Shown here: piece by piece, positions 18,793-28,308 of the stretch
Layout: every line of letters begins with the position of its first letter
Numbering within the stretch: the first letter of the stretch is position 1
NCBI GenBank assembly: GCA_012034765.1
Contig: JAAUOU010000023.1
Span: forward strand, 1-45,059
DNA from: Pleurocapsaceae cyanobacterium CSU_1_1
Lineage (GTDB): Bacteria > Cyanobacteriota > Cyanobacteriia > Cyanobacteriales > Xenococcaceae
Reading direction: 5' to 3'
Length of the DNA stretch: 45,059 nt
Program-made: the position numbers and the translations under genes
Notes under the pieces: model-generated
The model's input: only the letters and a program-made list of their open reading frames with translations
The model's database searches: none
What the model was told of the DNA's origin: nothing

Positions 18793-20150
18793 TCAAAACC
18801 TTAGTTCATATTCAATCAGTCCTCTAGTGCCATCTTCTTGAAAATTACTCGAACCCCGCAAGACAAAGTTGTCGTTGAGGCGATAGCGAAACCCAAATTG
18901 AGCAGGGGTGTCATTATTTAAAATTTTCAGCACCGAGAAAGATAAATTCTTAACTAAGTCAAAGGCGATTTCTCCTGCTAGTCCATCTCCTTGATTATCT
19001 CGATTCTCATCAATAATCGGCGTAGGAAACAGCCGTAGTTCACCGATGGGAAAAATGTTATTAAATTCTCCATTTAAACTACCAAAGAGTGCTGAACCAG
19101 CTAAAGTAGCCAATCCAGAAGTACCGTTGCTGTTGGTCAAAGCTTCGACAAAGCCTCCTCCTAACAAGACCGCAATTTCGGCTGGACTACGAGGAGGACT
19201 ACTAGTAAGCTCTATTTTATTGGTGATTTGACTGGCAAGTCCTTTTACTTTGGCGGAGACTCGAATAGTTTCTAAGGTTGTTAGCCCAGAATCGGGAATT
19301 TCTGTCGGCGATAACTCACTAGGAACGCTGCGGTTACTGGCTTCGATCGCTGAACCAACTAATAAAACATCTAAGAAAGGATCGAGAACGTTGTTGCTGG
19401 AAAAACGAGCTGTGTTTTGATAGTCTCGCGATAAATTTAACTGAGTGGTAAAGAGATTAACTTGACCTCGTTTAAGCATAATCGTACCGTTGGGACTGGG
19501 CTGAAGAAAAGTCCCATTGATGTCTAGGTTTCCCGTCGCTGTAAACGTAAAGATCGGCTGTTGGCTAATTTGAATATCTTTTCCTAAACGTAATTTAAGA
19601 TTTTTATATTGAGTCACCGTAGCAATTCCTTGTTCAGCAGCATTACGTTGAGCAATGGCATTGACGCGATCGCTAAAATTAGTAGGTTTGGCTTGATCGC
19701 TATTACTTTCACTTTCATCGTTCAGCAGAATTGTGCCGTCAAATAGAGTCAAATCACCAGCAATACTCGGTTCGGTTGCCTGACCCAGGATCTGAAGGTT
19801 GCCTCTTACTCCTCCGTTATATAGTTTGGGAATAGTAACTTTTTGAATGTCATTGAAGTTGATGCTCAAAGGATTAAGCGGGGCTGTATCACCAAAGGGA
19901 ATAGTACCAGCTGCGGTAATTTTACCTCCGCCAAAATCTCCTTCAAAGTTATTGACGCGGACATTATCTAGATCGAAAAATACCTGGCTGTTGATCTTGG
20001 TAATCAAATTCTTGGGTAAACTCTTGGCGGCAATGGTCGCATTTTGAATATTGGCTGTGCCTTGAGCTGATAGCTTGCGTGGTAAGTTTTGCTCTTGGTC
20101 AAGAATTCCCGTAATATCTAGGGCAATTTGACCCGCACCATCAATCCACT
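18793..20150 (-). CDS. tamB: TamB-like protein, 3' part (TamB C-terminal domain)
   Basis: C-terminal portion of a TamB/DUF490 protein, separated from its 5' part by a frameshift. The longest ATG/TTG-type ORF is 18793-20007. The same frame is open further upstream and reads GELKWIDGAGQIALDITG directly after the break. It contains the TamB domain: repeated beta-rich GxLxxxG units (GNLQILGQATEPSIAG), GTIMLKRGQVNLFTTQ and LTSSPPRSPAEIAVLLGGG. It ends in a beta-barrel-like tail with aromatic ends (FGFRYRLNDNFVLRG, GLIEYELRF). This domain docks with an outer-membrane Omp85 protein in the known TAM system. It is convergent with clpX. Confidence 0.85.
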
Positions 20151-23100
20151 TTAATTCTCCCCGCGAAAAATATCTAATAAAGCCAAGCCTTTGTCTTTCA
20201 CGTTTAGCTGTAGTTCCAGGCGATCGCTTTCGGGTTCAGCTTTGGCAAAAGGCAGTTGATAGGGAACACTACCTCGAAGAGTCAAAGGATCGGCATTTTC
20301 GGCAATTATGCTGCTGGCGGAAAATTCTAAACGAGACTGCTTATAGTTAAAGCTACCTTTGGTTGATTGGATGGAGGTTTCATTTAACGAGGCATCATCA
20401 ATGCTAATTTCTCCCCTCGCTTGAGGATTATCCTTGCTCCCTGCAATACTGGCAGTAGCATTAATTAGACCATCTATGGCTGGTTCTGGAGGTAAAGAAA
20501 ATAACTGTTCAATTAATTTCATTGGTACATTTACTAATCTAAACTGCCCTGATTGGGTAGCTCCGCCAAAAGTCCCTGTAAATAGCAGGGTTGGTGAAAT
20601 ATTGTTGTGAACGTTTTGAACCGAATTAGATTTGGTCAGATCTCGAAGTTGAACCGAAATAGGTAGTAAAGTCAAAATACCTTCGCGAAGATTTCCTTTG
20701 GCGATAATGTTCTCGCCAGTTAAATTACCCCAACGCCATTCTTGACCGATAAAATCAAATTCTGAAGTGATGCCTTTTTTTAAAGACCCAAACATGTCAA
20801 TTTTGCCATCAAAAGTTCCGCGCAGATTTTTCAGATCTGGAACTAAAGCTGTTTGTCTTTCTTCCTGTACCGAAGCCAGCCAAGCTTGAATGGCTGCTAA
20901 TAGCTGAAGTTGGTCAATCACAGGAGCATCCTTTAAACCAAGATCGAATAATGGCTTACCAGAGGAACTTGCTGGCTGATATAGATCGGCGGCTTTACCA
21001 TAAGCGCGATCGCTAAAAATACGGGCAAAGTCCGTCAGTTCAAAAATTTGCATAGCAACCAAGATATCCTGAATCTGCCCCCCATTGACGCTGATTTCGC
21101 CATCTAGCTCTATATCGTCTGGTTTTTGGCTTAAATTACCTTTTAGCTTGTAAATACTGTCTCTTTGCTGAAATTCGACATCTTGAATGGCAAAATAACC
21201 ATCAGCGTATTGAAAATTACCTGTTAGGCGATCGCCCCTAATGCTTGCCAAAGCTGGCTTTTCGATTACAACATTATTTCCCGTCGTGGCTAAAGTCTCA
21301 AGATTAAAGCTAAAATCTCCAGACATACTGCCTTTGACTGGTTGGAGAGCAAGATTTTTAGAGATTTTAAGCTCGCCACTTTTGAGGGCAATAGTTTTGA
21401 GCAGTTCGATAGGAACATTGGCGGTAGTTAGGTTGAGAATTTTTTGCTCCCCTGTTCCCACTACTCGAAAATCGTCTTGAACGAGCGCCAACATTAAAGG
21501 AGAAAAATTAGGATCTAAAACCAGCTTAATTTGATCTAGAGAGCGAGATTGATTACCCAACTCTGACGTAGCGGATAATAGGGGTCTAGTTAAAACTTCT
21601 TGGAGATTGAGTTTTACCCCTGTTTCGGGTGATACCTGGACATTCCCCGTCAACAAAGGCGCAAAATTTAGATCCTCGATGCGGAGATTCTTGAGACTTA
21701 AATTACCGTTAATTTTCATGGCAGAAGGCACACCGCCAATCTTGCCTGAGAAGTCTCCTCTGCCTTCATAATCAAGGTTCTTTGCCCAACTAGGTAATGG
21801 TAAACGCAGTTTTTGCAGATCGATTCTGCGGGCTTCGGGAACGTCAAATTCAAAATAATCTACCGCCGCCAACTTATCGGGAATGTCGCTAAAAAAAGAT
21901 TTGTCCAGCACTACATACCCCTGGGCATTCAAACTATTACCTTTCGCTTGCAGCACGTTTAGGCGTTTGCCATCCCAGGCGAGGGTGGCGGATAGAGGGT
22001 TTTCCAAAAGGTCAATTCCTTGACTAAAGCTTAGATTGCCCTTGGCCGTTACCGCAGTTGGACTAAGATTGTCTACCTTACCCGCAACTGCTAGCTGTCC
22101 CTCCAGTTCTCCCTTAAGCTCAAGTTCATTAGAATTGGGATCGGCAAATAAACTCAAATCTACCTGCTGAGGAGTCAACTGAGCGTTAAATCTACCATTG
22201 GCGATCGCCAGTTTTTGTGCCTGAAATACTCCTTCTGGCAGAGTTAAGCTACCATTACCTGTGGCTTTAATCCCCTCTGGGGTAATATTATCCGTCGTTC
22301 CAGCTAGCTTGAGACTGCCGTTAACTAGTCCAGCAAACTGATCGGGAGTACTGGAGCTTAATTGTTTGAGCTTAAGATTAGTACCTTGGGCGATCGCTGT
22401 CCAATCTTGATCGACAATTTTTAAATCATCTACCTTAACTTTTCCCTCTGCTAAAACCAAATCTCCAAAGCCATTAATTAAGGTTTGAGGTTGGGCTGCA
22501 TCAGGAATATTGCCCGTCAGATAAAATTTTCCGCTGAGGTTATCGTTAAATTCGTCAGGAAGATCGGGAAATAAACGCTGTAGCTTTAAGTTTTTAGTCT
22601 TGGCATCTGCCGTCCAGTTTCCTTGAGCAAGACTAATGGCAGGAAGATTGATCTTTCCGCCAACGGTATTAAGGTTGGCTTGACCCTTGGCTTTAACCTG
22701 ATTTAAATCACCAAAATTCTGCGTACCTGAAACGTCAAATATACCAGTTACTAAACCTTGGGCAATGGTGGTTGTACTCCCCTTACCAATGGGTAAACTG
22801 CCAAACTCTACACCAGAAGCTTTAAGCTTTGATGACCAGACACCCATACCATAATTAAGGTTATTTACCTCAACTATACCGTTGCCCAAATCAAAATTAG
22901 CTTGAGCATCACGAAAACGGAGAGTAGAGAGATCTCCTGCTTGGGCAGATATTTTAGTTTGACCCGAAATTTGACCAATATCTACAGGTAGCTGATTATA
23001 ACCACGGGCGATCGCTTTTGCTGAAACTCCCTCCGCCTGGACGTTAAAAGCTAGGTTTTGCAAGCCATCTAGCTGAAGCTTGCCGTTGCCGACAATTGTT

Positions 23101-24383
23101 CCCCCACCTTGAGGTGAAGATGTAAACTGCCTCACGTTTAAAGTTTTGCCTACCAATTCCAGATCGGCATTAATCTGTTTAAAATCTACTTTGTCTATAC
23201 GACTGGGGCTAGTAGTAGCCAGATCAAACTGAACGACAGGATTTTCTAAGCTGCCAGTAACCGCAACATCTCCGCCTATTTTGCCTTGAATGGGAATAGG
23301 GGCATCAAGTTCTAGAGCATCAATTACTTTTTGCGCGTCAATTGGCTTAATCTGACTATTTATTTGATAATTTCCTGGTTCTGCCAAATTCAACGACCCA
23401 GAAGCGAGTCCTGATACTTCACCAAAATTGGTAGAAATACGCTCCAATTCAACCTCTGAACCTTGGAAACGAAGTTTTCCCCGACTATCGCTAAAAGGCT
23501 TAACTAAACCAGGTATTTGCAGGCTCACATTATCTAGATCTAATGCTCCCTCTAATTTAGGAATTGACTTATCTTTTGTGAGCGTCACCCCTAGCTTTCC
23601 CTTAAGATTGCCTTGATCTAACTCAATTGGTAACGCCAACAAATTACTTACTTCCGAGGCTTTTAACTGCTGGGCGACAATATCCAGGTCGATTATTCCT
23701 GTGTTGCTATAACCTTTGCCATCAACTGTAAATTTGCCTCCTCTAATCAGTTCCGCTGTGGCATCAAACTTAATTACGTTCTCTTGGGGACGAATAGTAA
23801 TCTCGTCTATATTGGCAGTAACCGCAGGATTTAAACTATTATTTTGAGCATTATAGGCAACTAGAGAAAGTTGCCCTCCATCAAGTTGAATCGACTTAAC
23901 CTCAACCTTAATTGCCCCTTTAGATTTTTTATCTGAACCAAAATTCGTAGGAGTCCATAGTTTAGATTCATCCTGTTCAAGATAAACATTAGGTTCAACT
24001 AAAGTAAGGTCTAGCTTCAGTTCCTTTTGACGTAGAAAATGCAGGGGAGCAAAATTAATCTTCACTTCCTTTGCTGCGAGCAAATCAGGATTTTTTGAGG
24101 TTGGGGGTAAAGCACTCTTACCAAAACTAGCTGTGTTGAAAGACAGCGATCGCAAATCCCCTAACTCAAGGGGACGATGAAGATAATTGCCTGCTTCGGT
24201 TTCAATTAGAGGAATTAACTTACGCTGAATTAAATACCAACCATAGATTAGGCTCAATCCCGTACTACCCAAAAGCATTAGGGCTACAGTCATGAGGATC
24301 TTGTACCGTTTGCCAGGAGATTTCACTGGACTATCGCCATAATTAGCTGCTTTATCTAAATGATACTCAGAATCTTGGTTCAT
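20151..24383 (-). CDS. tamB: TamB-like periplasm-spanning protein, 5' part
   Basis: N-terminal 1400 or so residues of a TamB/AsmA-superfamily protein implicated in envelope lipid or protein transport. It starts with a cytoplasmic stretch and one membrane anchor (ILMTVALMLLGSTGLSLIYGWYL split over about residues 30-52 from the chosen start). A long beta-taco-like repeat region follows, built from alternating G-x-L and N-x-G-x-L strands (DIVAQQLKASEV, GNLKGKLGV, INGFGDLVLAEGKV). I use the ATG at 24383; an in-frame TTG at 24425 would add 14 residues. The frame ends at LLDIFRGEN-stop by a -1 shift at a G4 run near 20157-20163. Restored, the protein is 1863 residues. Confidence 0.87.
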   Translation of the reverse strand: MNQDSEYHLDKAANYGDSPVKSPGKRYKILMTVALMLLGSTGLSLIYGWYLIQRKLIPLIETEAGNYLHRPLELGDLRSLSFNTASFGKSALPPTSKNPDLLAAKEVKINFAPLHFLRQKELKLDLTLVEPNVYLEQDESKLWTPTNFGSDKKSKGAIKVEVKSIQLDGGQLSLVAYNAQNNSLNPAVTANIDEITIRPQENVIKFDATAELIRGGKFTVDGKGYSNTGIIDLDIVAQQLKASEVSNLLALPIELDQGNLKGKLGVTLTKDKSIPKLEGALDLDNVSLQIPGLVKPFSDSRGKLRFQGSEVELERISTNFGEVSGLASGSLNLAEPGNYQINSQIKPIDAQKVIDALELDAPIPIQGKIGGDVAVTGSLENPVVQFDLATTSPSRIDKVDFKQINADLELVGKTLNVRQFTSSPQGGGTIVGNGKLQLDGLQNLAFNVQAEGVSAKAIARGYNQLPVDIGQISGQTKISAQAGDLSTLRFRDAQANFDLGNGIVEVNNLNYGMGVWSSKLKASGVEFGSLPIGKGSTTTIAQGLVTGIFDVSGTQNFGDLNQVKAKGQANLNTVGGKINLPAISLAQGNWTADAKTKNLKLQRLFPDLPDEFNDNLSGKFYLTGNIPDAAQPQTLINGFGDLVLAEGKVKVDDLKIVDQDWTAIAQGTNLKLKQLSSSTPDQFAGLVNGSLKLAGTTDNITPEGIKATGNGSLTLPEGVFQAQKLAIANGRFNAQLTPQQVDLSLFADPNSNELELKGELEGQLAVAGKVDNLSPTAVTAKGNLSFSQGIDLLENPLSATLAWDGKRLNVLQAKGNSLNAQGYVVLDKSFFSDIPDKLAAVDYFEFDVPEARRIDLQKLRLPLPSWAKNLDYEGRGDFSGKIGGVPSAMKINGNLSLKNLRIEDLNFAPLLTGNVQVSPETGVKLNLQEVLTRPLLSATSELGNQSRSLDQIKLVLDPNFSPLMLALVQDDFRVVGTGEQKILNLTTANVPIELLKTIALKSGELKISKNLALQPVKGSMSGDFSFNLETLATTGNNVVIEKPALASIRGDRLTGNFQYADGYFAIQDVEFQQRDSIYKLKGNLSQKPDDIELDGEISVNGGQIQDILVAMQIFELTDFARIFSDRAYGKAADLYQPASSSGKPLFDLGLKDAPVIDQLQLLAAIQAWLASVQEERQTALVPDLKNLRGTFDGKIDMFGSLKKGITSEFDFIGQEWRWGNLTGENIIAKGNLREGILTLLPISVQLRDLTKSNSVQNVHNNISPTLLFTGTFGGATQSGQFRLVNVPMKLIEQLFSLPPEPAIDGLINATASIAGSKDNPQARGEISIDDASLNETSIQSTKGSFNYKQSRLEFSASSIIAENADPLTLRGSVPYQLPFAKAEPESDRLELQLNVKDKGLALLDIFRGEN

Positions 24384-24597
24384 CTGATAGTTATATTTTA
24401 GGGCTGAAACTGCCAGTAAAGACAAGATTTTTCAGCTATATGCTGTAGTATCTTATTTGAATCTATAGATATAGAAGATGGAATTTGCTAAATAGTTTCT
24501 TTGATTAAGATTTTTTTAACAATGACTAGTATAACTATGTTTTAATTTTATGAAACTAAAAATAGTCAGGATATTTATCTAATTAAATCTAATCAAA

Positions 24598-24815
24598 ATG
24601 AAGATTCAGATAAATGTAAAACCAAACTCAAAAGAAGAAGAAATACTTAAGTTAAAAGATGCTAGTTTACTCGTCCAGCCTAAATCTTCTCCCGTAAGGG
24701 GAAAGACAAATAGTGGATTAATTAATATATTGATAAAAAATACCAGATAGCTCAATTTCAAATGACAATTAAGCATGGTTTAACTAGTAAGCAAAAGCTC
24801 GTAGAAATTCTTTAA
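24598..24815 (+). pseudogene. DUF167 (YggU) family protein, frameshifted
   Basis: A small gene divergent from tamB. The first frame encodes MKIQINVKPNSKEEEILKL, then SLLVQPKSSPVRGKTNSGLI, and stops at 24750 after 50 residues. The -1 frame continues as KYQIAQFQMTIKHGLTSKQK and LVEIL to TAA 24813-24815. Together they match the DUF167/YggU fold: V-K-P-N-S-K, the P-x-x-G-K-A/T-N motif, then I-x-x-G-x-x-S-x-x-K-x-V. One A added to the A6 run at 24735-24740 gives a 72-residue protein of normal size. The family is widespread and its function is unknown. Confidence 0.75.
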
Positions 24816-24873
24816 CTTATATTCTGTCAATATTTAATCAGACGAGAGCAAAATACTGCTCGAAATCACACGA

Positions 24874-25512
24874 TCAAGCATTTTTTGCTTGAACAAGAGC
24901 TTGTACTTGAGCAGCTATTATCTGATGAATGTCTTGCTGGTCTTGAGTTCCATCAATAGCGATCGCTTGTCCTTGGTAGGCAGAAAATATTTTTTGATAC
25001 TGTTCTCTAACCTTAGTTAATTTGACTTTGGTTTCATATATTTCCTGTAGAGAACGGTTTCGCAATCGTGCTAAAGAAACTTCAATAGGAATATCTATAT
25101 AGATGGTCAGATCTGGATTAGGAAAGCGGTCGTTTAGCTTTTGAATAAAATCAAATTCTTCGATACTATCGCAATTATATGCCAAGGAAGAAAAGTAGTA
25201 TCTAGTACTAATAACATGATAATTATCTTTAATTAATTTAAATACTCCATCTACATCATTATATAAATGGTCGTGGCGATCGGCAGCAAATAAATAAGCC
25301 ATTTGTCGATCAAATAAATCTCGATCTTTACTAAAGATAATTCGCTGTTTTAAGGCTTGACGGATTAAATTACCGATAATACCGTTAGAAGGCTCAGGAC
25401 TAATCACAGCTAGTTCTTGGTTAGCAATCAAACTATTTTTTAATAACTCAGCCTGAGTTGTTTTCCCCGAACTATCAATTCCTTCAAAAACAATAAACAG
25501 TCTTTTATCCAT
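24874..25512 (-). CDS. tmk: Thymidylate kinase-like protein (dTMP kinase family)
   Basis: Nucleoside monophosphate kinase, 212 residues, expected to phosphorylate dTMP to dTDP. The P-loop EGIDSSGKTTQ is at about 10-20, a PEPSNG segment takes the place of the TREPGGT loop, and LFAADRHDH is conserved. The usual DRY motif reads TRYYFSSLAY, with the acidic residue replaced by Thr. The lid segment around RLRNRSLQEIYE and VREQYQ resembles archaeal-type enzymes more than the common bacterial one. Its ATG overlaps by one base the stop of an IS1-like remnant (TAATG). It may be a second, horizontally acquired kinase with altered substrate; this is inference. Confidence 0.8.
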   Translation of the reverse strand: MDKRLFIVFEGIDSSGKTTQAELLKNSLIANQELAVISPEPSNGIIGNLIRQALKQRIIFSKDRDLFDRQMAYLFAADRHDHLYNDVDGVFKLIKDNYHVISTRYYFSSLAYNCDSIEEFDFIQKLNDRFPNPDLTIYIDIPIEVSLARLRNRSLQEIYETKVKLTKVREQYQKIFSAYQGQAIAIDGTQDQQDIHQIIAAQVQALVQAKNA

Positions 25513-25757
25513 TATTTAAAATAGCAATAGTTAGTAATCTGTTGTGCATTTAAATTGCATGTTAGTGTAGCGAAGATGTTGAAATAATTAAATTTATCTG
25601 GTCTGTAGCCATGATTAGTGTAATCTAAGATAAAACTAGAACGAAGACATTCTTCATTATGGCAGCGATAGCGTTGCTTTCCTTGTTTAGATTTGCCATT
25701 TTTTACTACATCTGTTGATTGGCATAGGGGACATTTTACTACTATCCAGACCATCAT
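25512..25757 (-). mobile_element. IS1-family InsA-like transposase remnant
   Basis: An 81-codon frame whose first ~55 residues match the InsA-type zinc-finger region of IS1-family transposases. The Cys pair KCPLCQS is followed by VVKNGKSKQGKQRYRC, a second Cys (EECLRS) and FILDYTNHGYRP. After DKF the sequence no longer resembles InsA, and there is no InsB DDE part, so this is a fragment. I see no terminal inverted repeats or target duplication. Its stop overlaps the tmk start. It sits at the boundary between the housekeeping genes and the polysaccharide island. Confidence 0.7.
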
Positions 25758-25851
25758 TGTGAAACTAAAGTCTCAAACTTTTTTATTTTATTTATTTTAC
25801 TTGATACACTCTTTTATTACACTATCCATTACCTTAACTTGTCACCAATGT

Positions 25852-27302
25852 CTATGATCTTTCGGATTCTCGCCAGTAACGAGAATAAACATTGACGACA
25901 ATCCCAGCTAAAAGCCATAAATAAAAAGAAAAGCATTTCATTTCAAAGATGCGTTCTACAAAACCATAAAAAAGGGTGATAGTAATCAAAGTACAAGATA
26001 CTATTCCAAGCGATCGCATTTGGCTTTCTAAACAGTAATTAATTAACCATTGAGCAGTTTGATATAAACGTTGAAATATATATCCAAATAAGGCAACTCC
26101 TGGAATTCCATAATAAAGCAACATTGCTCCCCAATAAACATCTTCAAACCAAAATTGTTTTTCTAAAATTATACTTTTTTGAGTAGGAAGAATCTCTGCT
26201 AAAGCATTAACTGCCTCACTTGATTCTGGACTAAAACCATACCAATTGCCCGTGCCAATAGTTCCTCCTAAAATAGTTTTAATAATCCATTGTCGCGTTC
26301 CTTTTTCCCAGTATTCTGCTGAAAAAAGCTGTCCAAAATAACCGAATAAATTAAATTCTTCTCCTTTTCTAATTGCCCATCCATCTATTGAAGTATCCAC
26401 ATTGAGAAAAAATAAAGAAGCAAAAATCAAAACAAAAAAAGCAAATAAATACAACCAAATTATTTTACTTGCCCAAAGTCTTTTTCGATAAAAAAATAAA
26501 ATTATTACAGGAATAACCATGCTGAACAAAAGAGCAATTCGCTTATAGGTGACAAAAAAAGCGAAATACATTATTAAAAAATTGAACAAGTTTTTTGATA
26601 AAAATAAATTATTATTTTGAAATCCTGAAACCATTAAAACAACAAAGCAAATTATTAAAAAAGCAGAAGTATTAGCTGTATTAGCAAAAGTGCCATTGAC
26701 AGCACCAGTTTTCAAACTACCACTAGATACTTCAGAACTCTTTTGAATTGCTATTCCTCCTGCTTCTAAATTTACTTCTTGAGGAATAAACAAGTTATTA
26801 AAACTGGGAGGAGCAAAATATTGAATAGTAACTAAATATCCTTGGATTAATCCTAAAACTAAAATAGTTCTTAGTAGTAGATTTATTTGATTTTTAGATA
26901 ACTTGAGATCGACTATGACGTAATAGACAGCAAAATATCGAATTAAAGTTCGTAAATTATCAAGTCCGCTAAAAATAGATGCTTGATGAATAATTAGTAA
27001 AATTATTGCCCAGAACACAAAGCAAATAAAGGCTAATTCAATGGAAGATTTAATTAAGCGATCGCCCCTAATTAAACGCTTATAAAAAACTCTTACCCAT
27101 AAAAAATAAAGTACTAATTCGTGCAAAAATCGGAGGAAAAGAAGAATAATTGCAGGAGCAGGAGTCCATCTCAAAATAAATTCTTCAAAAGGCAAATAAA
27201 CTGCGATCGCAAAAATTATCCAAAAAGGAATTTCTCCTTTTTGTTTAGCATTTTGACACCAATCAATAATGCTCCAAAAATTTCACTTGGTTTAGTATTC
27301 AT
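25852..27302 (-). CDS. O-antigen ligase/Wzy-like polysaccharide polymerase (5' frameshift)
   Basis: A polytopic inner-membrane protein with about ten or more hydrophobic segments and a large extracytoplasmic loop near residues 270-340 of the continuous frame, the layout of Wzy/WaaL proteins. The uninterrupted frame begins at a TTG (27195, LPFEEFILRW) and is open further up. The ATG at 27302 starts MNTKPSEIF in another frame; adding one T to the T5 run at 27276-27280 joins it to WSIIDWCQNAKQKGEIPFW and IIFAIAVYLPFEEF. That restores a first membrane span and 483 residues. It probably polymerises lipid-linked repeat units in the periplasm for the polysaccharide made by the adjacent genes. Confidence 0.75.
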
Positions 27303-27373
27303 TTAACCATAAAAAATATAGATTAAAATAACATTTGGCAACAACTATTAGTGCAGATAGTTTTTGCGTAGTT

Positions 27374-28183
27374 TCAATTACCGAAACTACGCAAAAATGC
27401 AGCAAAAGCCTGGCTGTACTTGCCTCTCATCCGCTTTTTAAGCTCTTTGGGAGTAAAGTATTCGGGCCAATGACTCTCACTATAATCGGGGCTTACACCT
27501 TGCAACTCATTTAGCCAAGACTCGTCTGATTCATAACCATATTCGATCAGGTCAGATGCGATCGCTTGTTCTCCATGCAACTTAAGTTGTCCCGTCACTC
27601 GTGAAAGATGTTTACGCCATTTACCCACACTGCTAGAAGCTACGGGACGGATGCCACACAGCGCATCAAGAGAACGTTTAGAAGGCTGTGCAAACTCATG
27701 ATAACGACTAAAAGAAGCTCGTTGTTGCAAAAAAGGCATTCGCTGCATCAAATATGCTTGAACTTCATCGGGTTTTTGTACCAGATCTTCATAACGAACT
27801 GTAATGAATCGCGGATGAGCCTGCAACTTACGCCCGTAAGGGGTGTATGCTTTCCAATAGCGGAGACTTGCCCAGTAGCGATCGGGATCTTTGCGATGTT
27901 TACTGGCGATTGTATCGCGAGGATCTCGCAACATATAGATTACATACAAATTTGGCAGTAGGCGCAGCATGGGTTCTGCAACCAGAATATCGCGAGGACG
28001 CTTAGTTAAAAAAATATTAGCTTGGCGACTTGGACGAGTATAAATACTATCTTCATGTTCTGTGTAGAGATCGATTGCCCAACAAGCGATAGCCATTTCC
28101 GCCATGAGTGTCGTACCCGTACGCGGCCCGCATCCCACAATATGTATCCTTATTTTTGCTTGATTATTTTTAGACAAAATCAT
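27374..28183 (-). CDS. PAPS-dependent sulfotransferase
   Basis: A 269-residue P-loop-like sulfotransferase that would transfer sulfate from PAPS to a sugar hydroxyl. The 5'-phosphosulfate loop is GPRTGTTL (about 19-26). The 3'-phosphate region is YVIYMLRDPRDTIASKHR, with the conserved R-D-P-R-D. A core VRYEDLVQKP follows. It has no signal peptide, so it acts in the cytoplasm on nucleotide or lipid-linked sugar. It is divergent from the glycosyltransferase at 28309 and downstream of nothing obvious. It is one of four sulfotransferases in the island and not closely similar to the others. Confidence 0.85.
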   Translation of the reverse strand: MILSKNNQAKIRIHIVGCGPRTGTTLMAEMAIACWAIDLYTEHEDSIYTRPSRQANIFLTKRPRDILVAEPMLRLLPNLYVIYMLRDPRDTIASKHRKDPDRYWASLRYWKAYTPYGRKLQAHPRFITVRYEDLVQKPDEVQAYLMQRMPFLQQRASFSRYHEFAQPSKRSLDALCGIRPVASSSVGKWRKHLSRVTGQLKLHGEQAIASDLIEYGYESDESWLNELQGVSPDYSESHWPEYFTPKELKKRMRGKYSQAFAAFLRSFGN

Positions 28184-28308
28184 CTTTAATGTAGGCTAAT
28201 ATTTTTTGGATCAACTTTGTCTGGTTTTAATTATAAAGTTTAAAGGTCAAAGAAAAGATAGCTATTTCAACAGTCCACATTTGAAACTCGTCAAGAGTAG
28301 ATATCCAT

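Noticed and set aside
24426-24597. tRNA or small RNA in the tamB upstream region
   Set aside because: No cloverleaf or conserved element found; the stretch is AT-rich leader and promoter DNA.
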